From positions 27,499,501-27,563,500 of the forward strand of contig JASXTE010000005.1 of the NCBI GenBank assembly GCA_030280995.1: a stretch of DNA of 64,000 nt, read 5' to 3'. This stretch comes from Hemileia vastatrix (taxonomy: Eukaryota > Basidiomycota > Pucciniomycetes > Pucciniales > Zaghouaniaceae). Below, in pieces: positions 45,432 through 56,308 of this stretch; the stretch's first letter is position 1; every line of letters starts with the position of its first letter. The notes under the pieces are model-generated. The model made no database searches, was not told where the DNA came from, and was given only the letters and a program-made list of their open reading frames with translations. Position numbers and translations under genes: made by a program.

Positions 45432-46449
45432 TGTTGAGGAATTGGGTATTTTTCTGGCTTTATTGCATGAATATTGGGTCTGAGGGTATGTGGGTACTAC
45501 CATTGGATAGCCCCGGATTTTCTCTATATTTCATGTCTTGAACACATTTTTCATATTCTAAGTTTTAAGGGGTCATTTCCTCATTTTTCATTTAAAAATA
45601 TAGCTGTTTAATTTTGTTTTTCTTGTTTTACGGGCTAACCTTAAGTCTTAGGGTTAAGTACTTAGTACCATTGGATAGGGCTAATTTAGCTCTATATTTC
45701 ATGTCTCAATGTTGGTATAGTGAAATTCCGTTTTTTAAAGGTTTTAGTAGTTGTAGCTAATTTTTCTAAGTAGATTAGGTGTTTATATTGGTTTTCTGGC
45801 TACAGGGAGGCCGGGCCGCTTCAGGCAGTGCCTCCAATGTCAGGCGGCCCGCCCGCCTCTGTTTTAGAAGGTTGGGGAGCGCTTCTGGAGGGTTTTTATT
45901 CAATTTGGCAGGTACAGGCGCCAAATTTGTGGGTGTGCATGGGCTCTTAGATAGTGGTCTGTGTGTACATAGTGAATAAGACAGTTTGGGGCAACCTTAA
46001 TTATCATACAACCATCCGGAGGTGATATCATTGTTCCTCACTCAGTTTTCACTGTTTGTTGGCCACAATTGGCTGTGTTTGTTGCAAGGTTAGTTCTTCA
46101 TATAACTCAACTTGGCAACTGTTTTCTCTGTTATAGTCTTGCAAGCTATAGCAAGTATCATTGCTGTCTCTGGTGTGGATTTGCAACCTACATCAAGTAT
46201 CATTGCTTTCTCTGGTGTGGACACTGGTCTACATTTCAGTTCTTTGGTTTGGTAGTCTGTTTGGGGACTACTTTCTTGGCTCATCAAGCAGTCAAGTGTG
46301 TTGAAAAAGGGCTTTAGCAAAACAGGAACCAACTTACTTTAGCAAGTAAATCTCACTCTATTTTTCTAAAGGGACAGGGGATTTTCTCTCTGGTTTTTCT
46401 CCAACTCCCTTGGTCAAGGCCTATAGCTAGTAATATAGGACTGTCTACA
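45432..46449 (-). repeat. solo R-family LTR (1018 bp)
   Basis: On the minus strand it starts TGTAGACAGTCCTATATTAC and ends ATTCCTCAACA, abutting the transposase frame directly. It matches 6828-7645 and the fragment 3030-3195. The GC-rich core is at 45805-45865. No paired LTR or internal region is seen next to it, so it is treated as a solo LTR. No convincing target duplication was found. Confidence 0.7.
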
Positions 46450-46639
46450 ATGTTTAGTTTTATGCCCCTTTTTAGCCCAACCATGTTTTCTTTGAACACA
46501 ATCTTTTGAGATGCCTGATTCATCTTTAATTATAATTCAATATGAAAATCATTAATCAGATAAATTTATTACTTGCCTGAAGAAACCAGCCATTCTGGGC
46601 TCAGATGTCCAACAAGAGAAATTTAATTAAGTTGTTTTT

Positions 46640-48077
46640 CAAGCAACTGGCCTGGGTGGAGATTCTGAGTAACTTTTTGTCAGTGTATGTTAGTATCTTA
46701 GTATGATTTAATAGTAAATATTAATGGTCCAACTACTTATTGAGAAATGATTTAGTGTTTAAACCTAAGGGGAAGACTAATAAAATAGTTATGCTCAGTG
46801 TTTAACTCACAATATTTGGATTGGTGCATGCTAGTAGTGGAAAATAGGTTAATAAAATATAGTTATAGCTAATAGGGGGTATCAAAGTTAGAAATTTGTA
46901 ATTATTTAAAAGGTTTTTCACAGAATGAAAAGAAAGCCACAAGCATGACATTAATTCTCAGTAAAAAAATGTTTTGGGGGCGCAAGATGGCATACCTTAA
47001 AAAATAATCATGGCTGATTTGGCAGAAAAAAGAGGCATTTTTAAATGGAAGATTTCTAACTTTGATACCCCCTAATATAAATATAATATCAATTTATAAA
47101 TGCTTTAAAATATATTTATATATGATAATAATTGTGTTATAGTGTTTATTTGAACTTTAGTAAGTAAGTGATGTCCAATAACCTGTCAAATTCTCCCTTA
47201 CTTATACCAAAATCCACTGGAGTGCACAGACCTTCAATCCAGATGATGTCACTGCTCTTCCTGGAAATTACAGCATTTTGAGGGCACATCACCTGCCCAT
47301 GTTGTCCACTTCAAGAATTTTCAACACATAGACCTCCGGTAAGCACCCTACATCACAATTAATGATATCATAAACCCTTACCAAAAATAGAGAAAACAGA
47401 TAAAAGTGGATGCCATACAGAAACAGGTAAAATAACTAATCCAAAGAGTATATAATGAAAACTTAAGCATATAAAGGAACCAAATCAACTTGCCAAGCCT
47501 TCAATAACATCCCCAATCATCCATATTAACCCGGTAATCATATCCTAACCCATACATCCGTGAAAATACATCAAAGAAGAAGATTAAGTTTTCCAAGCTG
47601 GATATATGCCCCTGAAAAAGGTGTATATGCTTGTGTAGTCATTGTGAGTCCATTGAATATGTCCATATGACCTGAAATAAGCATAAAATTAAAGATTATA
47701 GGCTATTAAGAGGTTAAAACCCACTTATAGACCTAAATATGCATAATATCACTATATATTTCTATGAATATAAGATTTAGGTATATATATAAGCTTATGT
47801 ATGTCTATAATTACTTAATATCATTTAAGATAAGTATATTATGACTCCATTAACACCTTAATAAGTAATTTAAAACTATAGATAAGCTATTTAAACTTAT
47901 ATAAGTCATTTAATAGTGTAACAAGTATATATATAAGCATAATAAACATATATATAAGCATAATAACCATATATATAAGTACTATAACCATAAATGTTAC
48001 TTATAAGCTTAATGTAATTAAGGTCATCTTATTTTAAGCATAAGAAATACTCAGTCCTGGGGATACCTAGGCTGACA
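46640..48077 (-). repeat. solo S-family LTR
   Basis: On the minus strand it starts TGTCAGCCTAGGTATCCCCA and shares the S-LTR landmarks. These include the CTTACTTATACC...GAAATTACAGCA core (47205-47275) and ACTTCAAGA near 47310. The right end (48077) abuts the transposase coding frame. The left end is uncertain. A MITE is nested at 46875-47072. Confidence 0.6.
46875..47072. mobile_element. MITE with GGGGGTATCAAAGTT ends
   Basis: The left end GGGGGTATCAAAGTTAGAAA and the reverse complement of the right end are identical for 21 bp. The 5-bp sequence TAATA flanks both sides (46870-46874 and 47073-47077). 198 bp, no coding content. A related end occurs near 24875-24893. Confidence 0.85.
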
Positions 48078-48078
48078 C

Positions 48079-48444
48079 TTTTCTTGACATATCAAGGCAC
48101 CTGTGTAGTTATGCTTGAATGGTTGATGTATCAACCTCAACACCATGCTCTTCTATCAAAGCATCACTCAATTCAGATAGATACAATGCCAAACCCGCTT
48201 CAATAAACTCCTGAAGAGAATGATGGTGTTCTTCATCCAAATTAAGAGGACAACCTTGCTGTAAGTATATACTAGGACCCTGTACTACAGCACTTGTTTC
48301 TTTAAAAAGAAGGAGCCAGAAGCGCAGAGAGTCATCACTAATTGAAGAGCAAAAAAATTTGTTTATTTCAATTAATTTTTTTCCAGAAATTGCTTCATGG
48401 ACAACTTGGACCTTACACATCAGGTAATACTTTCTAAATACCAT
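48079..48444 (-). pseudogene. Tc1/IS630-type transposase, N-terminal part
   Basis: The frame contains an HTH-like region (KKLIEINKFFCSSISDDSLR), then GCPLNLDEEHHHSLQEFIEA and LYLSELSDALIEEHGVEVDT ending STIQ-A-stop-LHR, the bipartite DNA-binding segment of Tc1-like transposases (G-R-P-x-L-D-E-E, L-x-E-L-x-D-A-L, G-V-x-V-S-x-S-T-I). It is interrupted right after MSRK by the S LTR at 48077. It pairs with 44856-45431; about 60 expected residues between the halves are absent. Confidence 0.75.
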
Positions 48445-48479
48445 GGCTATAAAAGAATTCAGAAAGTAAAAAAAAGAAA

Positions 48480-49216
48480 ATAATTACAAGAAATATAATC
48501 ATAAATTAGCATATAATAGATATATATCAAGAAAAACTTACATGAAAAAGGAAAAGTAACCTGCAAAACTAAAGCTAATATGAAAAAATAGAGTGGACTG
48601 AAGAAAAAGAAGAAAAAGAAAAATAGAAAAGAGAATAAAAATGAGGCAAAATTAAAAAACATACATGAAATTAGAAAGATGAACCTGTCACAGTTGAATA
48701 GAGTCAACGGGAAGCATAAAAAGGAAATGTTGCAGTTGAATTTATTCAATGGGAAGCAGAAAAAAGAAATGTTGCAGTTGAATTGAGTTGATGAGAAGCA
48801 GAAAAAAAGATAAGAAAAAAAAAATAGAAGAAAAAAGAGGAAAGGGAAATGTCACAGTTGAATTGAGTCAATGGGAAGCAGAAAAAGGAAATGTCGCAGT
48901 TGAATTGAGTTGATGGGAAGCCAAAAAAAAGAAAAGAAAAAAAAGAGAATAAAAAAGAAGAAATGGAAATGAGAAAAAAATGGTGAGGAATTTGAAGCAA
49001 GAAAAATAATGGGAGAGGGGAGGATGGGGGAAAATTTTGGGGCAGCTGATTGCATATCCAATCAACTGATTGATTGGATAAAGCTGGTCACCTGACCTGC
49101 ACACGCCGTTTTTGGGGGGGCTGGAGGCTGGAAAATTAGCAGATGGCTGCAATGTTTTTCCAATTAGCTGTACAATGCTGCTCTGGTCACTCTCCATTGA
49201 AACACTACCTATATAC
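48480..49216 (-). repeat. dispersed repeat with tandem GGGAAGCAGAAAA units
   Basis: Contains five to six units of about 45-75 bp built on TTGAATTGAGT(C/T)(A/G)ATGGGAAGC (48690-48925). The rest matches 42386-42745 inverted. Open frames here are low-complexity Phe/Ser shadows. Confidence 0.7.
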
Positions 49217-49362
49217 TTTTTTTTTATTTCATACAATCTCACCCGACAAGGGGCATGAAGGAAACGTAAGCTAAATAAGCAAGTATTTACAAACTGAGGG
49301 GAGACAAAAAACCTAATGGCCAGAAACTAATGGAAATTTAAAATTTTTCTCTTTGAAGAAGG

Positions 49363-50404
49363 CTATTGGGATAACGGCATATTGTTGGGAAATCTATGAG
49401 TATCAACTAAAAATTTTGACACCGCATCCATGACAGGAGAATTAGACAAAAGAGAAGAAGTAGTAAAGGATAACTTTTGCTTAGCATTTTCTTTGATAAG
49501 AGAGCTACAAATAGTGGAGTGAGCAGGGAAAAAAAGTAAAACATGTTCTGGTGTGTCTTTCATCCCCATGGAGCAGAGGACGCAGATAGGTGAGTTGACT
49601 GCCTTGAAGCAAAACAAGTAATTTTTCAAGGGGGGAGTGACCAGAGCATCTTTGGGAAAAAAAAGTAGCCCGCAGCGGCAAAAGGGACGAGAGAGTTTTA
49701 AAAATTTGAGAGGGTTCAAATTTTCCTCTGAGTTTTTTGAGGACATCTGGAGGTGGGGCTAAAATGAGGAGTGAAGAGTGATGCAACTTTAAGAAAGATT
49801 TTAAAGCAGAAACAGACAGAGGAGGAGGGGCAAATGAAAAATAAGACTCAGCATGAGGGGCCAATGGATGAGTGCCATTTGCCAGGGAGTCAACCAATTT
49901 GTTTCCCTGGACACCAGAGTGGCCTGGGCACCATTTCAATTTAAGTTTAAGAGTGGGATTGAGTTCAAAAAGTTGGTTAACTGTGTGCACAATGGCACTG
50001 AGCAACGCAGCATTAGGGGAAGGTGAAGATAGGGAAGATAATTTCCTAATAACTGCTTGATTATCTGAGAGGATTGTGAGTGGAGGAAGGATGCTATAGA
50101 AGGGGTTGGTCAAGAAGATCCTGAGCCTTAAGAGAATGCCCACAAACTCAGCTTCAAAAACTGAATATAGAGAAGCATCACCAAGTTGGGGTACCAGAGG
50201 GAGAGGGAGGCTTGGATTAATAGCGGCAGCAAAAACGCCCTTCTCAGATCTTGACCCATCTGTGTAAATGAAGTGCGAGGGTAGAGGGTGAGATGACAAG
50301 GAGCTCAAATCGTTTTCAAGGGCTTTTTCCTTTGGCATATCAATGACCACCTCAAAAAGAGAGGGAGCCCAGGGAGAGAAACTTGCAAGGGAATGGGTGT
50401 CCAA
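49363..50404 (-). pseudogene. LINE ORF2: RNase H and C-terminal domain
   Basis: The frame 50404-49505 carries all four type I RNase H catalytic positions: FIYTDGSRSEKG (Asp), SVFEAEFVGIL (Glu), LSDNQAVIRKL (Asp) and WCPGHSGVQGNKLVD (His/Asp). The shifted frame 49746-49363 gives the C-terminal CVLCSMGMKDTPEHVLLFFP, a knuckle-like C-x2-C...H motif in which the last Cys reads Phe, then FLVDTHRFPNNMPLSQ and a stop. A frameshift near 49560 separates the two. Confidence 0.85.
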
Positions 50405-51886
50405 ATTACTAAGAGGTAAGTGAGGAGGGAAAATGCAGGGGGTGGAGGAGAAGAGATTATTGATCTAGCTAGACTAGCCATTGGATTAGAGGGGGCAATG
50501 GTGAGAAGTCTAGCCCATCCTTTACGCACGACAAGATCTAAGCACTGTTTGCTTGGAAGAGAAGCTGAATCATGAAAAAGAAAGCACACAGGGGTAGAAC
50601 AGAAGCAACCAAATTCTGTTTGCATGTCCCTATTGTCAATCACTTGCAACATTCTTGCTGTTTGAGAGGTAATTCTAGGGTTCTGCCAGACTATGGCAGA
50701 ATAGTCTGCTCGTGAGTGAATGAGAGAGTAAATTAGGAGCTTATACTGATGGAGTGAGATGCCCCAGCCAGACAAAGCAAGACGGTGAAATGTATTGGCA
50801 GATTGAAATCCCTTGGCAACAACTTTTGTGCCATTGGGTTTGAAAGAGAGTGTAGAGTCCAGTTCCATGCCCAGCCATTTGAACAAAGAGACCAGCACCA
50901 GAGATTGATCATTGAAAAGAAGTGTGGGGGGAGATGTTTGGTCAGCAATAGCCATTTGGTTTTGGGAACATCAAAGACTGCTGCATGAGATTGACCCCAT
51001 TCAAGAGCCTCTGCACCCAATTGAGACAATGTTGTAGTAACTTTGGAAGGATTCTTGTCAGCTGATAGGAAAATTACATCATCAATATATCTAATAGCTA
51101 AACAGGATCTGGAAAGAGAGGGAAGCATGAGCAAAGACATGTTGTAAATGATGTATAGGAGAGGAGATAAAGGTGAGCATTGAGGAAGGCCCTTAGGAAA
51201 AAAGGCGTAGGGAGATTCATATTTGGAGAATGATATATTGTTGTTGCAGCCCTCTAAAGAGTTTTTGATAAGGGATATGAGGTCATGAGGAAGTGGGAGT
51301 GAGAAGAGAGTGTGTTGGAGTCTTCAAATGTCTACAGATGGGAAAGCACCTTTGACATCAAGAGAAAGGATGCCAACAACCTTACCTAGCCTCCACTGAA
51401 CCTTGGTCCAGACAGTGAGGTGCAGTAAGGTGTCTGATGTACTTCTCAGGGGACACCCACTGTAATGGTTTTCAGGGAGTAAATTTCCTGATTCTATGAA
51501 AAAGGACAAACTGTTTGTTAGCATTGAATCCAACAGCTTTCCCATGGTGTTGAGGAGTGCAATTGGGCGGTGAGCACTGGGGACTGAGTAATTTTGGAAG
51601 CCAGGCTTAGGGATGATTACTTATCTGGCTCATTTCCAAATGATTGGATAATGACTTGTTGAAACAGGGGTAATAGAATTTCAGCAATAGAAATAGGATT
51701 ACAATGTAGAAACGCATTGGGAATCCTGTCAGGGCCAGGTTCTCTGCCTTTTTTGGTCTTAAGCAAGGTAGATATCAGCTCATGTTTGGTTAAAGGTGAA
51801 GACTTGAGGGGAGAAGTGGGGAAGGGAGGGGGAATTGAAGACATATCGCATGGAATTGAGGCAACTGAGGTGCCTTCAAAAAGCAT
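50305..51886 (-). pseudogene. LINE ORF2: reverse transcriptase
   Basis: Blocks in order: GREPGPDRIPNAFLHCNP (51780), PKPGFQNYSVPSAHRPIALL (about 51590, after two stops), ENHYSGCPLRSTSDTLLHL, LSLDVKGAFPSVDI (motif A Asp), a TGA at about 51322, LPQCSPLSPLLYIIYN, and IRYIDDVIFLSADK (YIDD codons 51078-51089). A frame change at about 50950 leads to the thumb part FKWLGMELDSTLSF and LALSGWGISLHQYKLLIYSL. The enzyme makes cDNA at a nicked target. Catalytic residues are intact; a few stops and two frame changes inactivate this copy. Confidence 0.9.
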
Positions 51887-52039
51887 GGAGGCTTTTAAGA
51901 GATTGTCAGTGATTATGGCACCTGACTCATCTGTTAGATGTGGGTTAGAACAAGGGTCAGAGGGTAGAGAAAGGTACTTAGAGGGTTTGTGAAGGGTAAG
52001 AGGAGTGAGAGAGGATAAGAAGTTTTGCCAATGAGATTT

Positions 52040-53053
52040 TCATAGATATTTAATTTTGGACCGGAATGTTTTGCATGCCACAAGGAACTCAGCCGTATTT
52101 TGAGGGGTAAGAGAGGCACACATTCTTCTCTGAGCACTGTAACAGAATTTCTTGAGGGGATCCAAGATATCTCTGTTCCACCATACACAACACAACAAGC
52201 CAGGCTGCTTCAGCGGGACAAAATGCTCCATTAGTTTGATAAACAGGGAAGTGAAATATTTGGCAGCCTGGTCTATGTCAGAGGGGGAGGTGAAGGGAGA
52301 AGGAGGGGTAATGGAGGAAAGAAAAATAGAAAGAGAAGACTCATCAAACTTCTTCCAGTTATGAAAGGGTTTGTGTGTCTTTGGAAGAGGGGAGAGGAGG
52401 AAACAAATGATGATAGATCTATGATCAGAGAGATGTGAAAGGGATCCATCACAGTCCGTGACACAAATAATCACCAAATTCAAGGCAGAGCAATTTGCGA
52501 ACACTAAATCAATCACAGACATGAAATTTCTGGTGTTGCAGAAAGTCGGAATACCAGGTTGGGAAATTAGTGTCATTTTCAGATCAGTAATGGAATCTAG
52601 GAAGGGGGTAGCAGCAGGGTTATTGTAGGAGTGATTATCCGCACTAGCCCATAGATCATGATGAAGATTTGAGTCAGTGAACAGAAAAGTAGGGGTATTA
52701 ATGAAAGGGGAGAGGGAAGAAGAAATATGTTGAGTGGATGAAAAATTTTGAGGCAGGTCGTAAATGTTAACAAGAAGAAGAGGGAGGGGGTTGAGATTCA
52801 AGAGGAGGAGGGTGAGATCTGTGGAAGGGGAAGGGAGAGAAGTGAAGAGATGAAGAGGAAGATTTTTGTTAATATAAAAACAGCTTTGGATGGGAGTTGA
52901 GTGAGGTGGGGGGGGAAATGATAGGAAGTACAATAAGGTGCCATCTTTGAGCAGGGGCTGGAGAAAAGTGATTGGGAGAAAGGAAAGGCTCTTGAACAGC
53001 CAGGACATCTTAAGTAGGAGCTGCGGGGTCATTAAAGTGTGAGTGAAAAACAT
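52040..53053 (-). CDS. LINE ORF2: AP-type endonuclease
   Basis: A 337-codon frame. Visible motifs of the exonuclease-endonuclease-phosphatase fold: LFTDSNLHHDLWAS (in place of GDFNAHHxxWG), MSVIDLVFANCSAL (S/T-x-I-D-L) and GSLSHLSDHRSIII (SDH). The enzyme nicks target DNA to start integration. The Asp of the first motif is retained although the preceding residue differs from consensus. The N-terminal Glu motif lies upstream of the first Met and may be in the lost part or in another frame between 53055 and 53120. Confidence 0.8.
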   Translation of the reverse strand: MFFTHTLMTPQLLLKMSWLFKSLSFLPITFLQPLLKDGTLLYFLSFPPPPHSTPIQSCFYINKNLPLHLFTSLPSPSTDLTLLLLNLNPLPLLLVNIYDLPQNFSSTQHISSSLSPFINTPTFLFTDSNLHHDLWASADNHSYNNPAATPFLDSITDLKMTLISQPGIPTFCNTRNFMSVIDLVFANCSALNLVIICVTDCDGSLSHLSDHRSIIICFLLSPLPKTHKPFHNWKKFDESSLSIFLSSITPPSPFTSPSDIDQAAKYFTSLFIKLMEHFVPLKQPGLLCCVWWNRDILDPLKKFCYSAQRRMCASLTPQNTAEFLVACKTFRSKIKYL

Positions 53054-53122
53054 AGAAAGAATGATGACAGTTCAGCTGAAAGACTGTGAAAGGAAACTTT
53101 GGCAAAATATTAGGTTGTTCTA

Positions 53123-54798
53123 TCATATAGACTTATTGAGAGGGCAAGCGGGCAAGTGAGGAAGGTGGAAGAGAGGAGGTGTGGAAGTGTCATTGAGGAG
53201 CAAATGAAGTGATTCTTGAGCTGTTTTGATTGGATGATCATGGGGAAGGGAATCAATACATCTAAAACACACTGGTGAGGATAGTTGTTGCGCTTTGCAG
53301 GATTTAGTGCTGTGGTGGGGGCACAATTGGAACATCTGGGAGGAAGGGCACAATGAATTGATAAATGGCCCTTACCCCAGCATTTGAAGCAGGTACTTCA
53401 CTTGTGGTTAACGGCCTCTGTACAACAAACCTGTCCTTCAATATATAATGGAAAAGGAGGGAAAGGAGCGGATAAGGAGTCAGAAATGTTTTTGTCTAGA
53501 AGATGAAGGACAGCCGAGGAATGGGTTTTTCCCACTCTAGCATCAGGCCTTCTCAACCAAGTGACATGGTATAAGGACTTGAGTGTTTCAGGGTTGTCTT
53601 CAATCAAAGTGTTAATGTCAGATTGGCTATAAAAGTCGTAATATGTTGGCACCCCATGGACGACTACTGAATATGTAGGTGCTTTGTAAATTAAACCTTG
53701 AGGGATCCAAGATTGCCATGCGCTAGTGAGAGTGTTGAGGTCAAGAGGGGTAGCTACAATAACTTTGAAATCATTAGATTTGTGTCTGATAATGCCTTGG
53801 ACCCGTATAACTGAGGAAGAAGAGGGGTTGAGTATATTTTTTGCTTTAATTTTATTATCAAGCATGTTGAGAAGTTGAGAATTGGTAAGATCGGTGAGGA
53901 CAGGGGAGGAAGGGTTAAATTGCTTTATTGTGAAATTAGGGAGGCCTGATGGATGATGGGAGTGTTGAACAGAGGGTGGGGAAATAGTAGATGCTGCTTG
54001 AGCAAATGAAGGGCGAGAAGAGGGGATATTTTTCGGAGGGGAGGGGGATGATGTAGCAGGAGAAGGAAGAGGAGGGAAGCGGGTAAGGAGCTTGTTGTTT
54101 TTTTTGGTAAGAGTGGAGACATATTGAGGAGGGGCATTGGGAGGTACCTGGTGAAAATCCAACTGATTTGCTTGGTGGGAGATTGCAGCTGCTAAAGCCT
54201 TGATGTCTGATAGAACGGCTTTATGAACTGTAACCTTGGTTCCATTGCAGGTAGGTTCTTTGATGGTATCCAGGAGATTGGTAAGGCAGGATGACAGAGC
54301 TACAGTGTTTGTGGCATGTGACAAACCCACAAGATGGACAACTCGTGCTGCTGGGGCATCGTGATTGACTGATGAAGGAAGTGGGGCATGGGGAGCAGAG
54401 GTAAGGCCAAAATCCATGAACAGGTTGGCAGGATTATGGCATGAGTCGTTAAGGGTTTGTGACTGATTGGCAAGAGGGTGACCAGGGGGAGAGGCAGAAA
54501 GTTCATGAAAGAGCTCAGGGTGAGCAGCTCTAGTTTCCTCCAAGGTGCTGGGGGGTTCAACGCAAGGGGGTCTATAGGGGGCTGGGGGAGAAGAAAATCT
54601 GCGTCTTTTCTGAAGACGGGCCTGTTTGGGGGACAGAGAGGCGGCAGAAAGATCAGGGCTACTTGCTCTAGGGCAAGGAGGCAGAGTTGAGCTTTGAAGG
54701 GGTGGGGATTCCAGGGCCAGAGGGAGGTCAGGAGGGACGGGAGGAGGCGCATTAGTCGCGTCAACATGCATGAGATTGTCTTTCTGGGCAGAATCCAT
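53123..54798 (-). pseudogene. LINE ORF1 protein with CCHC knuckle
   Basis: The frame 54798-53398 (466 residues) is Pro/Ser-rich in the first 300 residues, then has a folded part (VIRVQGIIRHKSNDFKVIVA, YSVVVHGVPTYYD, YHVTWLRRPDARV). A TGA stop after NHK (53398) is followed in frame by STCFKCWGKGHLSIHC, a perfect C-x2-C-x4-H-x4-C knuckle. A shifted frame then continues to 53123. ORF1 proteins bind element RNA. The start ATG lies 7 nt from the MITE at 54805. Confidence 0.8.
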
Positions 54799-54804
54799 GA
54801 CCTA

Positions 54805-54996
54805 CAGCCATATTGGAAATGGTTGGTGCCGTTTTGCAAAAAAATTCAAACCTTTTGGACAGGTCAATTGACATTGACAGGAAATTTAGCCTGCATTCAC
54901 CAAAAATTTGTCACTTTCACTGTCAAATGCCAATCATTCTGTCTAAATGTTTTGATTTTTTTTTGCATAGGTGCACCAGCCACTGTCAATATGGCT
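54805..54996. mobile_element. MITE with TA duplication (Tc1/mariner type)
   Basis: The ends CAGCCATATTGGAAATGG and ...TGTCAATATGGCTG are inverted, the arms stay similar for about 90 nt, and TA flanks each side (CCTA and TATA). 192 bp. It lies between the 5' end of the full LINE and the second LINE tail. It is non-autonomous. The Tc1-type transposase remnants at 44.9-48.4 kb are of a suitable superfamily, but a link is only inferred. Confidence 0.8.
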
Positions 54997-55600
54997 GTAT
55001 ATACATTTAAAGCTTTGGACTTCCCCAGCTGCCCCCTTTGCCCAACCCCTTCAAAAGATACTCCAGAACATGTCCCCCTTATATGCCCATCACACTTAGA
55101 TTCTCGTCGCACCCTTCTCAAGGCTGCGCAAAAACACAAAACCCCTTTTACTATCTCAGGTCTCCTCACTTACACTACAGCACATGTGTGTTTTGCCATG
55201 GGGCGCAACAATTACGCAACAGTTGTGCAACAGTTACGAAACAATTGTTTTTTTGCACTTAAGACCCACCTAAGACCTTTAAGTGCCAAAAATAATTGTT
55301 GATTAACTGTTGCGTAATCGTTGCGCCATTGTTGCGCCCCAAGACGAAACGAACATTTATTGTAGTGTTACTCTCCCATAAGTTCATTAGTCGCTAAATA
55401 TCTTGTCTCTTCTGGTAGATTCCCCAATAACATTCCCCTCACACAGTAACCACTAAATTTGTAAATAGAATTATTGCCCCTTCTCACTCTATCTTTGCTC
55501 CTCTCATCCTGTACCTACATCCACTTAGTCCTACCCTTCATGCCCCTAGCTGGGTGAGATTGTAAGAAATTAAAATAAAAAAATAAACAAAAAGTGACAC
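54997..55600 (+). pseudogene. LINE 3' tail, copy b
   Basis: Plus-strand match to the ORF2 C-terminus: TFKALDFPSCPLCPTPSKDT, PEHVPLICPSHLDSRRTLLK and KTPFTISGLL. It is interrupted by a MITE at 55173-55367 and resumes to LVSSGRFPNNIPLTQ-stop (55447). The knuckle C-x2-C...H...C is intact. The 3' UTR ends GGGTGAGATTGTAAG plus an A-rich tail (55553-55600). 5'-truncated at the adjoining MITE. Confidence 0.8.
55173..55367. mobile_element. CACTA-ended MITE inside LINE tail b
   Basis: Begins CACTACAGCACATG and ends ...ATTTATTGTAGTG; arms include TGGGGCGCAACAA on both sides (inverted). It is flanked by TTA (55170-55172 and 55368-55370). Removing it with one TTA rejoins the LINE frame through LLTYSPISSLVAKYLVSSG without a stop, which proves insertion. 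195 bp, rich in GTTGCG repeats, foldable as a single hairpin. Confidence 0.95.
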
Positions 55601-56308
55601 CATCCTGCATGCAAAGCATGACATCCTAACTTGTAATAAATTTTGACAGGGGCTTTCACATCAAGTCACATTTCAATGCGGGACAGTGCCACTCAAAATA
55701 CCAACATGTCACAGATTTGTCCAGTATATATTAGGACAAAATTGTCACGTTTGCATTTTGCATGGCAACGTCCCACATTAAAAGCATGACATGAGCTTTT
55801 GCACCATGGTCACATTTCACTGCGGGACATTACCTCCCGAATTGAAAACGGGACACAATTTGGCTCCCAGTGAATAATAGAAGTGAAGGTCATGTACCCG
55901 CTAACCACCAATAACAATTCAATTTGGTCTAATATCATTGCTTTATGGAACAGGCCCTTGTCAAAAGGTGTCTTCAAGTACATAGATAAGAAACGCCTCT
56001 AGTGAAGTTAAAGTAATAGGAAAACACACACTTTAATACCACATTTAACATCTGATACATTCTAACTGCATAAAAGGTTCAAGTACATGGAAAAATTGCC
56101 TAATTTTTATAGCAAGAACGCGTGCACGCTATGATTGCTTTTAGGAAGCGAAAATATAAAGAAGGAAATATGAAGTTTTGTAAAGCACCAAAAATCTCCA
56201 CTGCGAAACCCAAAAACAGCCAATTTTAAGTGAGAGAATCTCGCAAATTATAATCACAACATACAGTTTTCGAGGGTTTTATTTCCATGTCTTCTACCGC
56301 TTTCGTGC
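55601..56308. other. single-copy spacer with a direct repeat
   Basis: Two copies of GCATGACAT...TCACATTTCA(A/C)TGCGGGACA lie at about 55615-55690 and 55784-55835. No gene was recognised. CpG becomes frequent from here on. Confidence 0.4.

Larger units (their letters stand above)
49217..54804 (-). mobile_element. nearly full-length Tad-like LINE
   Basis: Minus strand: ORF1 (Pro-rich, CCHC knuckle), then ORF2 with endonuclease, RT, RNase H and a C-terminal zinc-knuckle-like end. The 3' end reads GGGTGAGATTGTATGAAAT and an A-run (49217-49230). The same 3' end appears in the LINE tails at 55600 and 62139. Only a handful of stops and frameshifts are seen, so this copy is younger than the S element. 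A CCHC plus internal RNase H suits the Tad/I-like LINE group. Confidence 0.85.

Noticed and set aside
48459..49242. Phe/Ser-rich frames of 69-124 codons, partly shared with 42344-42739
   Set aside because: They come from a dispersed repeat with T-rich tandem units; similarity between copies is at DNA level in all frames.
54300..54839. 179-codon minus-strand frame overlapping LINE ORF1
   Set aside because: Out-of-frame shadow of ORF1 that begins inside the adjoining MITE.
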